Shown here piece after piece: positions 24,901 through 40,027 of a stretch of DNA of 64,000 bases. How positions within the stretch are numbered: position 1 is the stretch's first letter; each line of letters opens with the position of its first letter. The position numbers and the translations under genes were made by a program. The notes below the pieces were generated by a model that was given only the letters and a program-made list of their open reading frames with translations, was not told the DNA's origin and made no database searches. The DNA comes from Crossaster papposus (Eukaryota > Echinodermata > Asteroidea > Velatida > Solasteridae): positions 496,001 through 560,000 of the forward strand of contig JBAIAA010000809.1 of the NCBI GenBank assembly GCA_037893245.1, read 5' to 3'.

Positions 24901-27900
24901 AATTAAAAAAATGTAAGGCAGGGGCCAATTTTATGAAGCTGCTAAGCACAAAGTCTTGTTCAGTAAAAAAAATTACCAGCCAAAACACTATGTGCTTTTT
25001 ATGCTAAGCAAAAACCAGCTGAACACCAGTCTCAAACAATATGCATCAGTTAAAAATTTGGTTTGTTGTAACCCTGTTTTTGCCAAAGAAAAATGTTCAT
25101 GCTAAGCAATTATTTTTTGCTGAGCAGCTTCATGAAATTGTCCCCTGGTTTTTAGAAGAAAAAAAATGGCCAGACCGACTGGTGGGCAATTGCCCCATTT
25201 GGGTAACCTTCGAGTTTGAAGTATTGATCCTATGAATGCTATCTCTTAAAAATTAGTTGGTAAATTAGGTGACTACCAACCCAACTGACCCATAAAATTG
25301 GGGTATGGATAGATGGAATAAAAAAATATACAGTGAACATGTTTGGGTGTGTAATACATGTACACGCAGCTTGAGTAACCCCAGCTCTAAATAGCCCATG
25401 ACATTAGGAGATTCACAGTTTAGCTTGAGCCACAATGTATACTTACTTATCGACCGGCATTCCAAAATAACCGGCCCCTGCAAAATGGTCAGTTGAAAAT
25501 AAAATAACCAAGAATGCAAGAGCTCTAGTGTGCATTTTTATACGCATGTATACATGTACTAGTACATCCTGTGTATGTATAAGACTTTTTACTGAAAAAA
25601 AATCTTAAAAAAATCAGAACTTACAAAGTTTAAGAGTGTCCATCACAAAACTTTCCAGGATTGTTGCTAACGATTATAAACTAACTTTTGAAAAAATATA
25701 TCAAAATTTAAAGGTAGGCTATACCATTTGCCGATATCAACAGAAGTTACTACCGAAATATTAGGAAATATCTTACTTATTTGAAAGTAAATATTGATTC
25801 TAGGCATCCAGCAAAAAGATTGCGCTAGATATCTAGTAATTGTTCCGAAAACTCGAATTGAAAAGAAAAAATTAACGATCGCCGGACGGCGATCTCGAAA
25901 AAACAAGAACAACATAAGAACTACTGCCCGGCTTCGGTTAAAAACGAACGCCGTTTTTCTTGCTTTTTTCAGCATCTATGATTGAAAAAACTTCGGACAG
26001 GTTAGTTAAACGATATTTACTATAAAATACAACCCCCCAAATCCACCCATTCATGATAATTCAAACAATTACCAATGTTGTATCCTACTTTTAAAGCCAA
26101 CGCGTTTTTATAATTCAAGTTTAAAGGTCATTTTGTTCGGTGTTTTCTCTATGCTTCACACTACGATTTTGAATGGATTTTATGAAACGGAGACTATTCA
26201 AAGAGCTTCAAAATGATGTACAACTTGGTCTTCTAGGTGCTATACTTTTAAAGATGTAAGTTTTTTAAGTTTGGAGGTCATGCTAATTAGTCCAAACTTC
26301 TCTGGTGTGCACACACATCCTCCGCTGAATCAACCCACCTTGCCTGACAGGTTAACGTGTCATTCGTGGATAGTAAAACAATTTGTGACTCGCTCCATCG
26401 TAATCAGAAATAAGTCGCTGAGGCCGTTTTACGCAATCGGCCGTTGAAGTGAACGCATGGGTGAAAGTCAGGATCAAGTCGATTTTCTGAACATTGTATT
26501 TTTAGGAAGTGTAGTTATCACAGATTATTGTCATTATAAAATGTCTTGTATGTAAAAAAGATCAAGAAAGATAAATATGAAGAGGATTTGTGTGCGCTGT
26601 TCAATTTTGTTTATTTCAAAGCTGTTTTTCTCGGAATGTGGATTCGGCAAATAAATATACACCTGTCATCTTCATCAGACCATAACTCGCTAACCTAAAC
26701 AGATACACACTTGTGATGGGTATCATTAGAAAGCTTATGAAATTCCCTTTCTCACCATGTGCATATCTCAAGAAGATATTTTGAGACTTATTCCTGATTT
26801 CGATGGAGCGGGTCACATGTTTTCTTCTCTTTATAACAAACCATGTCTGGAGATTGACATCATTCAAGCTGACTTGTTATAATAAAAAACACCCTAATTA
26901 TGATTTGTTTGCCCTTCTACCGTAGTTGTTGCGTTGTTCCCTTTTAATGACTAGTCTTGCTCACTTTTTAATGACCAGTCTTGCTGTCCACACCTGAATC
27001 CCCCTGCCAAATTATGCAGACTACTCTTCAAATTATACGGATCACGTCATTATTACACAATTTATACGCACTGTTGATGTGGTTTTTTCCCCTTTTTTTT
27101 TCTTCTTTCTTGTCTCCATTATTTTTGACAACTTCATCGTTTATTTTTCTCATTAGGAGACATTAGTGTCGTTTTTTCTTTTTATATGCGCAGTCACGAC
27201 GTGTGTCGTAAGAAAATTGTACATGTATTCCAAAAAGTTTCATGTATATGTATATGTAGCTTTATTACCTGCTCATTATGTTTTTTATGTAGACTGGTAA
27301 TGACACCAAAAATTGCCCGTTGTATATATATTTTGTTTACACATTGATATCAAGAATCAAATTTTATGCTGATAAGGGTTTCACCTAAATTTTAGCATCA
27401 CCGGGCCGACGCGAGGGATTATTTTTAACGAAACTCGATCCGAGGCGTGTTCAGGCTGATAGTACCGGGAAGCACACCCACACATTTCCGGCCTTGCCGG
27501 TGGCGTGTTTATGCGCCATCCGTTTTGAATCTGGGGAAAAAATTGTTAAATTACAAGCAGCCAAAAGACTGAAAAGATTCAAATTGGAGGAATTTGAAAG
27601 AAATCTTGGAATAATTTGTATCTTCATGTAATGTACCGGTAGTTCCAAGAATATTACTTTTGTCGCTAAATGCAAGGTTCCCAATGCTTGTACCCGGTAG
27701 TACGGCTGCCAAAATGGTCAAAGACATTTGTCCTAATGTCTATTTTGTACTTTTCGTTTTGAAAAAAATAAAATCCTGGTTCACTTTTTCCCATTTTTTT
27801 TGATAGTTTAATATAACATTTGAATGCACTTGAATATGAGGTTCAATAGAAAAGTGGTGTCCTTTGCCTATTGTGTTGGCATGCCACTTTATTGAAAATT

Positions 27901-30900
27901 AAATCTCCCTTTAGACAAATTAAATATATTGTTCATTCAATGGTGTGCGAGCCTAAGGCATTTTGATGTTTTACACCAACTAATATACCATCTGTTTAAG
28001 CGTAAACAACAGCAGTGCTTTTTGCCTCCCACATTGTATAAAACCACAATTATTGAATAAATTAGTTACGAAGACCAGCCACTTTGAGATGGTATATTCT
28101 CGCTGAAAGTCGTGGTTTTCTTAAACCTAGCCGTGCAGAATTTGAACCACAATGGTTGTAAAAAAAAATTAAAATACGGGGACAATGAGCAGCCAGGAAT
28201 TAATTGGGGGTTGAAAATCACGGCCGGCCGCGAGTCTTTGTGATTGATGGGAACGCCATCGGCACTCGTTGGTTGTTCTCAAACGGTTATTATTTAGGGG
28301 ACTCGGTGATAAAGACTGCGCTGGATCGATGTTGATGCAATAAAGACATTTGTGACCCGCTCCATCGTAATCAGGAATAAGTCGCTGAGGCCGTTTTACG
28401 TAAATGGCCGTTGAAGTGAACGCATGGGTGAAAATCGTGACCAAGTCGATTTTCAGAACATTGTATTTTTGTTTAGGAAGTATAGTTATCAAATATTATT
28501 GTCATTAATGTATTGTATGAAAAAACGATCAATAAAGATGAAAATGAAGAGGATTTGTGTGGGCTCTCCGTATGATTTTGGTCAATTTTGTTTATTTCAA
28601 AGCTGTTTTTCTCGGAATGTGGATTCGGCAAAAAAATATACAACTGTCATCTTCATCAGACCATAACTCGGTAACCTAAACAGATACACACTTGTGATGG
28701 CTATCATTAGAAAGCTTATGACATTCCCTTTCTCACCTTGTGCATATCTCAAAAAGTCTTTCTGCGACTTATTCCTGATTTCAATGGAGCGGGTCACATT
28801 TGGGAGAACGAGGAACGAAAAAGAAGAGAAAAAAAGAACTGATGATTTAATGAGGGAGACTTGTCTGCATTAATGTCTGCCTACTGAAGTCTCATGCCAG
28901 AAGAAAAGGAGTGTAATGTCATTGATCACCGTTGTAATCAAGCCACTACAGCGGCACCTTTGAAATCTAGTACTTCTTTGAAAGTTCTGTTTGAGGATAA
29001 CACTGGGGCTATAGGAAAGAAAAAAGAGCATTGTGGTGCATACATTGACTTAAAGTTAGTATACATCATTTGCAGATATCGAAAATATTTACTACCAAAT
29101 TATTAAGAAATATCCTACTCATCTGAAAGTAAATGTTGATTCTGGGCATCCAGCAAAATGATTGCGCTAGATATCCTGTAATTATTCTGAAAAATAGAAT
29201 TTTATAATAAAAAAACAAAGATAACATAAGAATAACTGCTCGACGCCGGTTGAAAACAAACACTCTATTGTGCTTTTCTCGCTATCCATGATTCTAAAAC
29301 TTCGGAAAGCTCAGTTAAACGATATTTACTATAAATACAACCCCCCAAATCTACTCATTCATGATAATTCAAGCAATGACCAATGGTGTATACTACCTTT
29401 AAAGTTATAACTACCTAATGACTGTCTTGTGACTGAAATCTACTGTAGGAATTTGTTTTGTATGTTCAAAATATTTTTCTTTCATTGTACTTTCTGTAAC
29501 ACTAAGGACGAAATGCTCATGGTAATGTTTTAGTAGTAGTACATGGACATGTATTTCAATGCTGCCATTAACACAGAATGGAAGAAAACAAAATTCACTA
29601 ACAAAAAATGAACAATTAAATGATCTAATTGAATATATGTACAGAAGTATTAAATTATAACCAAAATTATGACAACATTTAGGTATAAGGTGAAGCGAAT
29701 TGCTTTTGTACCCTAACCTATTGACAGACAATCTATACAGTCAACACACAGGACAAAGGACATTATACGTAAACAAACAATATAACAAACACACACTGGA
29801 AAACACGAGCTAGTGAAAGACAAAACCACAACAATTAAGTTCATAAATTATAAATTATATGAATGTGAATCAAGAGAATGTTAAAACGATCGTATACGTT
29901 TGGTAATTACTCCAAAAATTAATGGCAATAAAAACTTACTTGGTAAGAAGTACAGCAGCTTTGGATAGTATAATGCATTTTTAGAAACTTTTCACTTCGA
30001 AGTACTGCGGTTATGGAAAAAGATATCACTTTTTATCCCCAAAAATTTGAATCTGAGAAGCGTTACTGCAGTGACGTTTCTCAGAGTGTGTATTCCAATG
30101 CAGATTATTCTTCCTGCGTGGACATAACTGCTCCAGATTTTCGGCAATATCTCAAAATCGCTACCACCTTTTGAAATGAAATTTGTACAGGTTAGTTTTA
30201 TGGTAAATAACTATAATTATATAGGATTGAAACAAACAGTGGGTTCCAATTACCAAACGTATACGATCCCTTTAAGTACATGTATGTGTACAAACAAGGT
30301 TTCATGATTGCCAAAGATTAGGGCTGTGCATTGGAACCGGGTACTCGAGTACCCGACCGTTGGATCAAGTCAGGAACCGATTTCCAGATCTTCGTATCGA
30401 GTACCCGTAGCTAATTTTACAAACTGCATAGTTACTTTTCAGACGATGAAAGCGAAAGGTTTTAAAAATCAATTTGTTGGGATTTTTGAAAAGGAAACCA
30501 GGCTACACAGGAAAACAAAATATATTTTAAATTGATGACGCTCAAGAATCTACAGTTTACACCTTAAAGTAAAGCTCACTGTAAACACTTCTATCTTGCT
30601 TTATAAACTCACTGATGTGGCAGTATTATAGTGCAGATTTTGTAAAAACAAGCTGAATTTAACTTCAATTTTTAAAGGTAGTATACACTATTGGTCATTG
30701 CTTGAATTATCACGAATGAGTAGATTTGGGAGGTTGTATTTATAGTAAATATCGTTTAACTGAGCTGTCCGAATTTTTAGAATCATGGATGCCGAGAAAA
30801 GCACGAAAAACAGTGGTTTTTTTCAACCGGCGTCGAGCAGTTATTCTTATGTTATCTTTGTTTTTGCGAATCGCGAATTTTTCATTATAAAATTTTATTT

Positions 30901-33900
30901 TTCGGAATAATTACAGGATATCTAGCGCAATCATTTTGCTGGATGCCTAGAATCATTATTTACTTTCAAATGAGTAAGATTTCTCTTAATAATTCGGTAG
31001 TAAATCTTTTTGATATCTGCAAATGGTGTATACTACCTTTAAACTACAATTTTATAAACTATACATTTTTACAAACCTGACAATTTTACCAACTTCAATG
31101 TTACCAACTTCACCCCCCCCCCCCCCCCCCCCCCCAGGCTTGGCTTGCTCTGTATTCAACGCAAACGTTCCCATGGTTTGCGAGGCATAAATCTAGAATA
31201 ACTACGCATAACAAAATCAATTACTCGTCTATATAACTTGGCATCTGAATTGCAAATGCCTATACTGACGATATACTTGTGGTATTTTGTATTCTCCAGC
31301 TTCGTGTGTGTATCAATAGTCGTCGCTTCGTCCCTATCTGGCTAGTGCGTGATTGGGGGCCATTTTGCTTAATTAATGGGTGGGTTTTGACTTGGTTCGT
31401 TTGTGTGTGAACTTGAAGGAGCCGAGGAGAAATAACCAAGGTCGTGATAAATCAATTCATTTAGCGGTCATTTTGGGGGTATCATCTCTCGGAACGGAGC
31501 CCGATTGGTGGGGATTATGATGACACGATTCATTTGCCGTAATTGTTTGTGATGCACCGAGACTCGTCACAATGGCTGAATTGTAAATGTGCCTGGACCT
31601 GTGTGAGGCAGGTTCTGCCAGTGACCAACGTCACATCTGGTTGCGACGTCTGTGAGATGAGAATACAAATTAGTAAAAAAAACAAAAAAAACAAACTCTT
31701 TGTTTTCCGCCAAAAATTAGAAAGTATTGTTCAAGAAGATTGTACCGTACAGGCGTATTGGAAACCGCGTTTTGTATTGTATGAACTCGCGAACGGTGTT
31801 CGCAAACAGGATTTTAACTTCCTGCTAGTGGGGTGCACAGAAAGAACGTCAAGGACAAATATGGCGGACTTACATGTAGGCCCCTTCGACTTGTGTTAAT
31901 TTCTGTTCATACAAATTGGTGCACATGCAAACAAATTAGATGGTACATGATCATAGAAGTGGAATTATCTTTGTCAGTTTTTACTGCTATTTCTTGGATG
32001 TAAATTATTTTCGTAAAATCATTTTTAATATTTTTTTATTGAGTTTTAATTTCGGGCTGCCATCTTGAATTTTTGCGTACACGCATTCCACACGCACTTG
32101 GGGCGTTCGTAATCGTCAACCCGAGAACATCGTTCGCGGACAACTCAAGAACATCATTCGCGGACAACTCCAGAACGGGTTTTGGAATACACCCACAGTG
32201 TACATTTCTTAGTACGGTACTTTCTGTGCTTCAGAGCCAGTGCCTTGTGTTTGCTTCGTGTACAGTGAGTAAATGGTCCTGATTGTACTGAGGCCGTAAC
32301 CTGTCAATCAAATAGAGATAATGATTACGCACCCCTATCACTGTCTGTACGCTCGTCATCATTATTGGATGAGGCAAAACCACATGTTCCTTGCGTCCCC
32401 ATCGGAGACCTCCCATTGATATGCAAATCGGGTCCTCCGCTGACACGTACCGTTATTTTTTTATTGGCGGCCGTAACATGCAAATGAGCTTCCATCTCAC
32501 TCCGACCACGCTCGTCACTGACTCTCCTTTGTCATTCGGCAATTAACCATCGCCATGACGATACTAGGATGACTCCTTTATTTATTTTTTGAGGTGGGGG
32601 GAGGGGGCACCAGCTTCTTGCCAGCCAAGTTGTGGCGGTGTAGATAAGGCGTGACGGAAACTGACTGATATGGCAGACCGTGTTGAATCAGACAGCGGAA
32701 CGGCGGGAACAAGTTAGCAGATTTATCTGGCATTCTTGAGTTTTCTCTCTGGTAGTTGATACTTTTAAGACATAATGTACGATGCACGCTTAGCTATAGG
32801 TGAGTCGTGTAGACCTTTTGTCCGTTGACATGCCAATTTTTGTTTTAAAGACATTTTATACAATTTTGTCTCGCACTAGTGATGGAAGAGGCAGTCCACA
32901 AACTTGGGGTGAAAAAATACATTTTCATCAAGATGTATTTTGTTACCGGTGCTTGTTTTGTTTTTCATCTCAAAATTTTTACCAACCGAACTCGGCTTAT
33001 TTTCCTTTTTTCCTCTATTTCTTATAGTTCCTCTAAACGTAAAAATCAAGGCAGAGCCCAAGAGTCCCGGTTGTCACAAGCCATGCGCTCACATGAAGTT
33101 TACCTTTCCACCTTCCTCTGCGGCCAACGCCAACTGCGCATCATCTTCCTCTCACTTCGACTTCAACAGCCGCAAGTTCGAGTTTGGCGAGCAGCTGGTG
33201 GTGGACCTGCCCCCGATGAAGCTGGAGGGCTTGGCCGGCCCGCCTACCAACACTGCCTCGCCCGTTGCCAACACCGGCGCGACCCTGGTCCTCGCGTCGT
33301 CCGAACGCGGCAACGCGGCCAACCCACGAATCACCACCCCCATGCCCGCGGCGTCTTCGTCGTCTTCCTCCCTGCCCAGTTTGGACCTGAACTTCAACGT
33401 GGTCAAGCAGGAGATGGCTCACTCCTCGCCCAGATCATCCTGCGCACTTTCGGCTTGTACTCCCTTCAAGGAACCGGCGTTTCCCTGCGGTCGAGAACCC
33501 CAAGGATACAGCGTAGAAAAGAGGTAACCTTTGCCTACATTTCCTTGTATACTTTGCCTTTATAAAACTTTTTTTGCCATTACCTGGATTTTTCTTTTTC
33601 TTGGGTTATACATGTGTGTGAGGCGTTCTTGTAAAATTAAACAGAACTGGGCAGATGTCAGATTGAGGGTAAAAGGAAGTGTTTGGATCCAAAAGTTTGG
33701 CCTACTAATATATAAGGGGAGTCAGGTTGGCGCAGCGGTTCTTTCCTCGCATTCCAACGCTGTGACCCGGGTTCGAATCCGGCCTGTGCCAATATGTGAC
33801 CTGCTCCCACAAAAACAGACATAAGTGTTTTTTTGTTATTGTGAGATTTTGTTATTTCCATTTAGTACACATCGTCAGCTTTCATTTGGTACCCAAACCA

Positions 33901-36900
33901 CCTTTATACCATACTTACTTCCAATTTTATTGAGGATTTTATTTTGATGTATTTGGGAGATAAATTACCACTTTCAGAACACAGTTTGTCTCAATACATG
34001 CATGATTTTTGTACTTTCTTATCAATAAAGTTGATTTTCTTTAACCTAACTGAGGGTTAAAGTATACATATTGAAGAATAAAAAAATAACGAAAAACAAA
34101 AATCGATGTCCGCCAGATTTTTCACCCCATTTCAACTTTAATGAGCTGTATCTCGAAATAGCCTGTGCGACTTATGTCGGGTTTCGTAGGAACGGGTCAC
34201 ATATGTGGATTGGGTTTTCAGTCCCTGTCTGACTCCTCTTACCTGATTCCTCTTTTCCTCTTGCCTCTGAAACTGTAACTTCTTCACATTATCTTCTCTC
34301 ATCCTGTAATTGGCGCTATAAATAAATATTTGGTCCGTTTCCCCCCCCCCCCCCCCCCCCCCCCGAGTTTATTATGGAATTGTTTACATTTCTTCTGTTC
34401 AACCCCTTCCCCGTACTCCCAAGGTTTCATCGCCAGACATCAGAACCCTGTTTCGTAGCCTTTGCCAGCGAGCAGCGCTCTCCCTTCCAGCGGCAGAACT
34501 CCGAGCCCACGTTTCTTCCTTTCAAGCACCACGGGATTGTCAACGGTCAGTTTGACCACAGCTACGGTGGCTTCCAGGTCAAGCAAGAGCCAAGAGACTT
34601 CTATGAAGCTGGTAGGTGGTTTAAATTATTCTGATTTGAATATCTTTTTTTGGGGGGAAGGGGTTTGGTCATTTTATAGTTATAGTAGACATACAGGTAC
34701 CAATTGTCAGTTGTGGATTTTTTGAAGCAGCCAAAGTTGTCAATCTAAAGAAAGGGGCTTGACAACTAACCTGGCCCGTTTTTAAACAAGTGTGTTTATG
34801 TTTAAAACCGACGCATGGGCCTGGGTGTGTTAAGGTAGTATACACCATTTGCAGATATCGAAAATATTTACTACCAAATTATTAAGAAATATCTTACTCA
34901 TCTGAAAGTAAATAATGATTCTAGGCATCCAGCAAAATGATTGCGCTAGATATCCTGTAATTATTCTAAAAAATTGAATTTTATAAAGACGGCGATCGCG
35001 AAAACAACACAAATAACATAAGAATAACTGCTCGACGCCGGTTGAAAACAAACGCTGTTTTTCGTGCTTTTCTCTGCATCCATGATTGTAGAACTTTGGA
35101 CAGGTCAGTTAAACGATATTTACTATAACATACAACCCCCCAAATCCACCCATTCATGATAATTCAAGCAATTACCAATGGTGTATACTACCTTTAATGA
35201 CCGGAGGCAAAGGCATTAATAACATCTGTCTCTCAAATTAATAACATCCGTGTTGATTTTGTTGAGTCCGTCTGTCTGTCTGTCTTGGTGTCTGTTTGTT
35301 TGTTAATTTGTCTGTCTGACTGTTAGCAGGATTACAAAACTTGGTTGGTAATTTTCAGATTGATCTGAGTTCAGACCAGGAATCTGAGTTACTTTGAATG
35401 TGTTTTGTTTGCGGTTTTACTTGTGTTGTGGAGGTCTGCATTCTACCGAGTGCCTTGTCATGTACCGAGTATACCGTTATGTAGTGTATTTTCTGTGATA
35501 TATTGCATCTACTGGTAATTTTTAAAAAGGGTCACATTTTTGTCCGTCCCTAACCCACGAAATTGTCCGCCCCTCACGCTAATTCACTCCGATGACTTAT
35601 TTTTTTCCTTAAAGTGAAACTGACATTGTATGTGAGGTGTACACATGCATAGTACATAAATGTTTTGAACATCCTTGCCCAAGGTCAATGCTCAACAGAA
35701 TCTGAAACTGGGAACTGAGGAGCAGGTAGTTAATTTGATTGATGTGTTTCTCCTCTCAAATGCTCTCAAATTAATGGATTGATATGGATGTGTATGTAGT
35801 AGGCCAGTAGGGCCATTGAGTACAAAGATTTTAGAATAATTTGGAAGAGCAAATAATGCATTGATGCTCGTCCCCCACGTAAGGGGCTGGTGGGGTTTTT
35901 TTGGAAGGGGGGAATTGAAAACTTTTTACTGTGACTAATCTTTGTTTGGTTCCATGTTTTCATTATCATTATGATGACTTTGTATTTGCGAGATGTGAAT
36001 TAGACAGTCTGAGACTTTAGCCCTGTTCGCACTGGACTTTTTTTGATAAAACTTACCGAGACGATGGGTACTTTTCCCATTTTAAGTCCAGTGCGGCCAG
36101 CCTAGGACGTTTTCCTCTGTTACTTTTCCCGAGTCCAGTGGTTACTTTTACCGGCCAACTGCTGCCCGGGAAAACTTCTGAGGTAACTTTTCCCTAGACG
36201 ATAAGTCCAGTGCGAACAGCGCGAGTCGGTAAAATGGTCTCGGGAAAACGTACATCCGCCCCCCTACTGCGATTTCATGCTACACAAGACACCGCACATG
36301 CGCTTTTTGCATTGTTTACGTGCGCGCGCTGATGCATGCACATCGCATTGTGATCACATTTGCCTTCATGATTCATTATAATGACAGCTCGGCTACATGC
36401 CCCCCTACTGCGATTTCATGCTACACAAGACACCGCACATGCGCTTTTTGCATTGTTTACGTGCGCGCGCTGATGCATGCACATCGCATTGTGATCATAT
36501 TCGCCTTCATGATTCATTATAATGACAGCTCGGCTACTTCTCCCGCGGTCGTCTCGGTAAACAATTTCCGTGTCGAAAGTCCAAGTGCGAACAGTGGTAA
36601 CATTTGACAATTTTTTATTTTACCATCGTCTCAGTAAAACCTTCCCCCAAAAAGTCCAGTGCGAACACAGCTTATGTCGCTTCAACCCTAACCCCCTAGT
36701 CTCTTGCACTAGAAAGCATGTATACCAAACTTAACAAACTTCAACAACTGCACACAGTACCTAACAGTAACAGAACCTAACGGTACGAAACCTGCCAAAC
36801 TCCAACAGTTGAAGTTTGATTGACTTGGTACAGATGGTACAAGTGCCTAAATATTGGTCACAAGGATACATGTACTGGATGATAGCAAAATAAATGTTGT

Positions 36901-39900
36901 TTTAAAAAGGCCATCAAGGCATATCATTTAAAGTTAGTATACACCATTTGCAGGTATCGAACATTTTTACTACCGAATTTTACTTTTTTAAAAGTATCGG
37001 TAAATAACAATTCTAGGCATCCAGCAAAATTATTGCGCTAAATATCCTGCTTTTTTCTTCTTCCGCATCCATGATTGTAAAACTTCGGACATGTCAGTTA
37101 AACAAAATTTATTATAAAACACAACCCCCAAATCTACCCATTACTGATAATTCAAGCAATTATCAATGGTGTATCCTATCCTTAACCTGCAGGTTGCTCC
37201 AAGGCAACAAAAATAATTGCTTCTTGGATATCTATATTTCTTGGCTCAATCAATTAGACACGTATTAATAGTTATAAATGTACTGACCTGTGTGACTTGG
37301 CTCGATACTGGATACGAGGCATTAATTCTTGCGCATCAATAACAAGAGATTTGTTCAGATTGTGTTACATGCGTGTTGATTCAAAGATTAGCCAATGAAA
37401 CCATTGCAGTGGATTATCTAGTATGATATTGTCTTTTGAGTCATTTATTTACAAGATTCAAGTCCTTTCCTTTGTATACGTGTACATGTACATTTGTTAA
37501 CTTGTACTTTGTATTAAAGGTAGGATACACCATTGGTAATTACTTGAATTATCATGAATGGGTGGATTTGTGGGGGTTGTATTTTATAGTAAATATCGTT
37601 TAACTGACCTGTCCGAAGTTTTACAATCATGGATGCCAAGGAAATCACGAAAAACAGCGTTTGTTTTCAACCGGCGTCGTGCAGTTATTCCTGTTTATTT
37701 AGCCATCGCCGTCCAAATTTTCTTAAACAATAAAGTAATAAAATAAATTCATTTCTCAAGTTTTCAACATTTTTCAAGGGATATACATGTATGATTGAAA
37801 AAGTGGTGTCAGTTTGCAACATTCTCAAGATGTGTGGCAAAGTTATGTGCACAGAAAAATACTGCAAAAAGCACAGTTTTATTAATATGATACTGGTATC
37901 TTGTCTTAATATTGTTCTTTTAAAGTATGGTTAAAAGCAATGACAACAAAAAAGTATAATAAATTTCAGATCCATAAGACTTAAAGGTAGGATCCACCAT
38001 TGGTAATTGCTTGAATTAAATGCTGGAATGGGTGGATTATGGGAGTTGTATTTTATAGTAAATATCGTTTAACTGACCTGTCCGAAGTTTTATAATCACG
38101 GATGCCAAGAAAAAAACCTAAGAAAAACGGCGTTAGAACTTTGTTTTTAACCGGCGTCAGGCAGTTGTTCTTGTTGTTGGCTTTTTTTTTTGCGATTGCT
38201 GTCGGCAATCGTGATTTGTTTTTAGGAACCATTTTTTTCGGAACAATTACAGAATATCTAGTGCAATCATTTTGCTGGATGCCTACATGTAGAATCGTTA
38301 TTTACTTTTAGGAAAGTGAGATATTTCTTAATAATTCAGTAGTAAAAATGTTCGGTATATTCAAATTGTGTACTTGTATCTTACCTTATGCATCTCTTTT
38401 GTGGAGTTGTGTTTTTCTGAAAAGAACCGATTGGTAACTTGATATTTTGAATAGTATGCTCGAAAGAGTATGGAGAAAGTTTGTCGGACTCATGTGCAGG
38501 GGCTTAAGGTCCTCAAATACGATTCTTGGTGTGAGCTTTGTGAAAAAGAGATTTCATGTACATGTACTCCTTTCCGAAGAGGGAAAAGACCTCTATTCCC
38601 CTAACGCCCCAACCCCTTAAAAAAGGAGAACAATATCTAGAATGTAGAATGGAAGTTGTACATGTACCACATGTGTATCTCCTTAGTTACAAGGGTCAGT
38701 GATTCATCCGAGTAGCTTGGAAATTCTAGAGTATCAAAATCATTCCAACCCATGCTGCTTCTTCCATTGAAGTACACTGTACATGTACATCCCTCTTTAT
38801 AGAAGATTAACTCCTGAGGTTAGTCGTAAAAGTAGAGTTTATGAGTAGAAGACATTTTTGTGCTGGCGAGTCTGCATTAAAACCCAACCACCAAGTGGGC
38901 GCCCGGATCATAAAAATGAGAAGGCTGTCTTTCTGACTCTTGGGAGGGAGGAGGGGGGGGGGGGGGGGGGGGTGCAGATCTTACTCAAGTCTCAACAGAC
39001 AAACTTTTGAAAGAAAAAAAAACCAACCAAAAAAGATGGATTAGAATAATGAAATGTAGGAAGTATGTACATAGCACCCAGGCAAGGGTGATTTATACTG
39101 GGAAGATGACTCGCGATTGCTATACAATTACACGCAGCAAGTCGGTGCAGCCACTTAGCCGCAATGGCATCGACTATATTAATTACACTGGCCAAACACT
39201 ACAGTCATAGACGGGCTGCGCAGCCCCAGTGGTCATTAATTAGAAGTTAGCTGCATGTGGAGAAAGTCAAGAAAAGTCAAGAAAAAAAAATCCTCTATCA
39301 ATTTGCAGTGTCCTAGGAGGCTATGATCAGAAATAAGAAAGAAATGGATAAAAAGATAAAAGAAAGGACAGGGGACAAAAAAAACCAAAAAAACCTAAAG
39401 AAGTGCTGGCTGTATTGCAAATTACAGGCATTAATCAGTGGTGGTGTGGCGTGGAGTTTGCTCTGATCTCTGCTGGGCGATTTGGCTAATGGATTGATAT
39501 ACTCGGCGAATACATTCCTAGTTAATATTCATTCGTCTTATTGGTACATTTACATGAGCGTAAACATCATAGACGTAGCCTATTAATTTACATTAGACTA
39601 GTCTGTTTTTGTGGTATGGTGTACCTATACTCAGTTCCCAGTGGAGACCCACAAACAATAAAATAAATTAAAAAGTCTCTAAAAGGTACATACTATGGGT
39701 TGGGATGTCTCTGCAAGGAACTTTGTGTACAAAGTCTAGGGTCATTGCTTAACCAGTTCACGCCGGAGGACTTATATAAACGCAAAACATTTCCCCAGAT
39801 TCAAAATGGATGACGTATAAACATGCCACGAGCAAGGCCGGAAATTTCTGTCGGCAGCGAGCAAGGCCGAAAATGCGTGGGTGTGCTTCCCGGTACTATC

Positions 39901-40027
39901 GGCCTGAACCCGCCTAGGGTTGAGTTTTGTTAAAATTAATCCCGCGCCTCTGCTCGGTGATGTTAAAATAATGTTAAAGGTAGGATATACCATTGGTAAT
40001 TGCTTGAATTATCATGAATGGGTGGAT

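Larger units (their letters stand above)
9931..33027 (+). other. Large intron of ETV1/4/5 (23.1 kb)
   Basis: GT-AG intron between the acidic-domain exon and the linker exon. Beyond the repeats listed separately, I see nothing in 11014-13122, 14584-15679, 20205-22896, 24691-24920, 25147-25707, 26821-27387, 27554-28347 and 31043-32299 except AT-rich DNA, TACATGTA palindromes and homopolymers. Open frames there are short and not family-like. Confidence 0.85.

Noticed and set aside
32879-33565. A 228-codon open frame overlapping the second coding exon
   Set aside because: It is in a different frame from the conserved PEA3 sequence and is open because the exon is GC-rich; it runs through splice sites and matches no family.
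33718-33791. A tRNA gene
   Set aside because: It has box A-like and perfect box B motifs, but the acceptor stem does not pair and it continues into a SINE body and tail.
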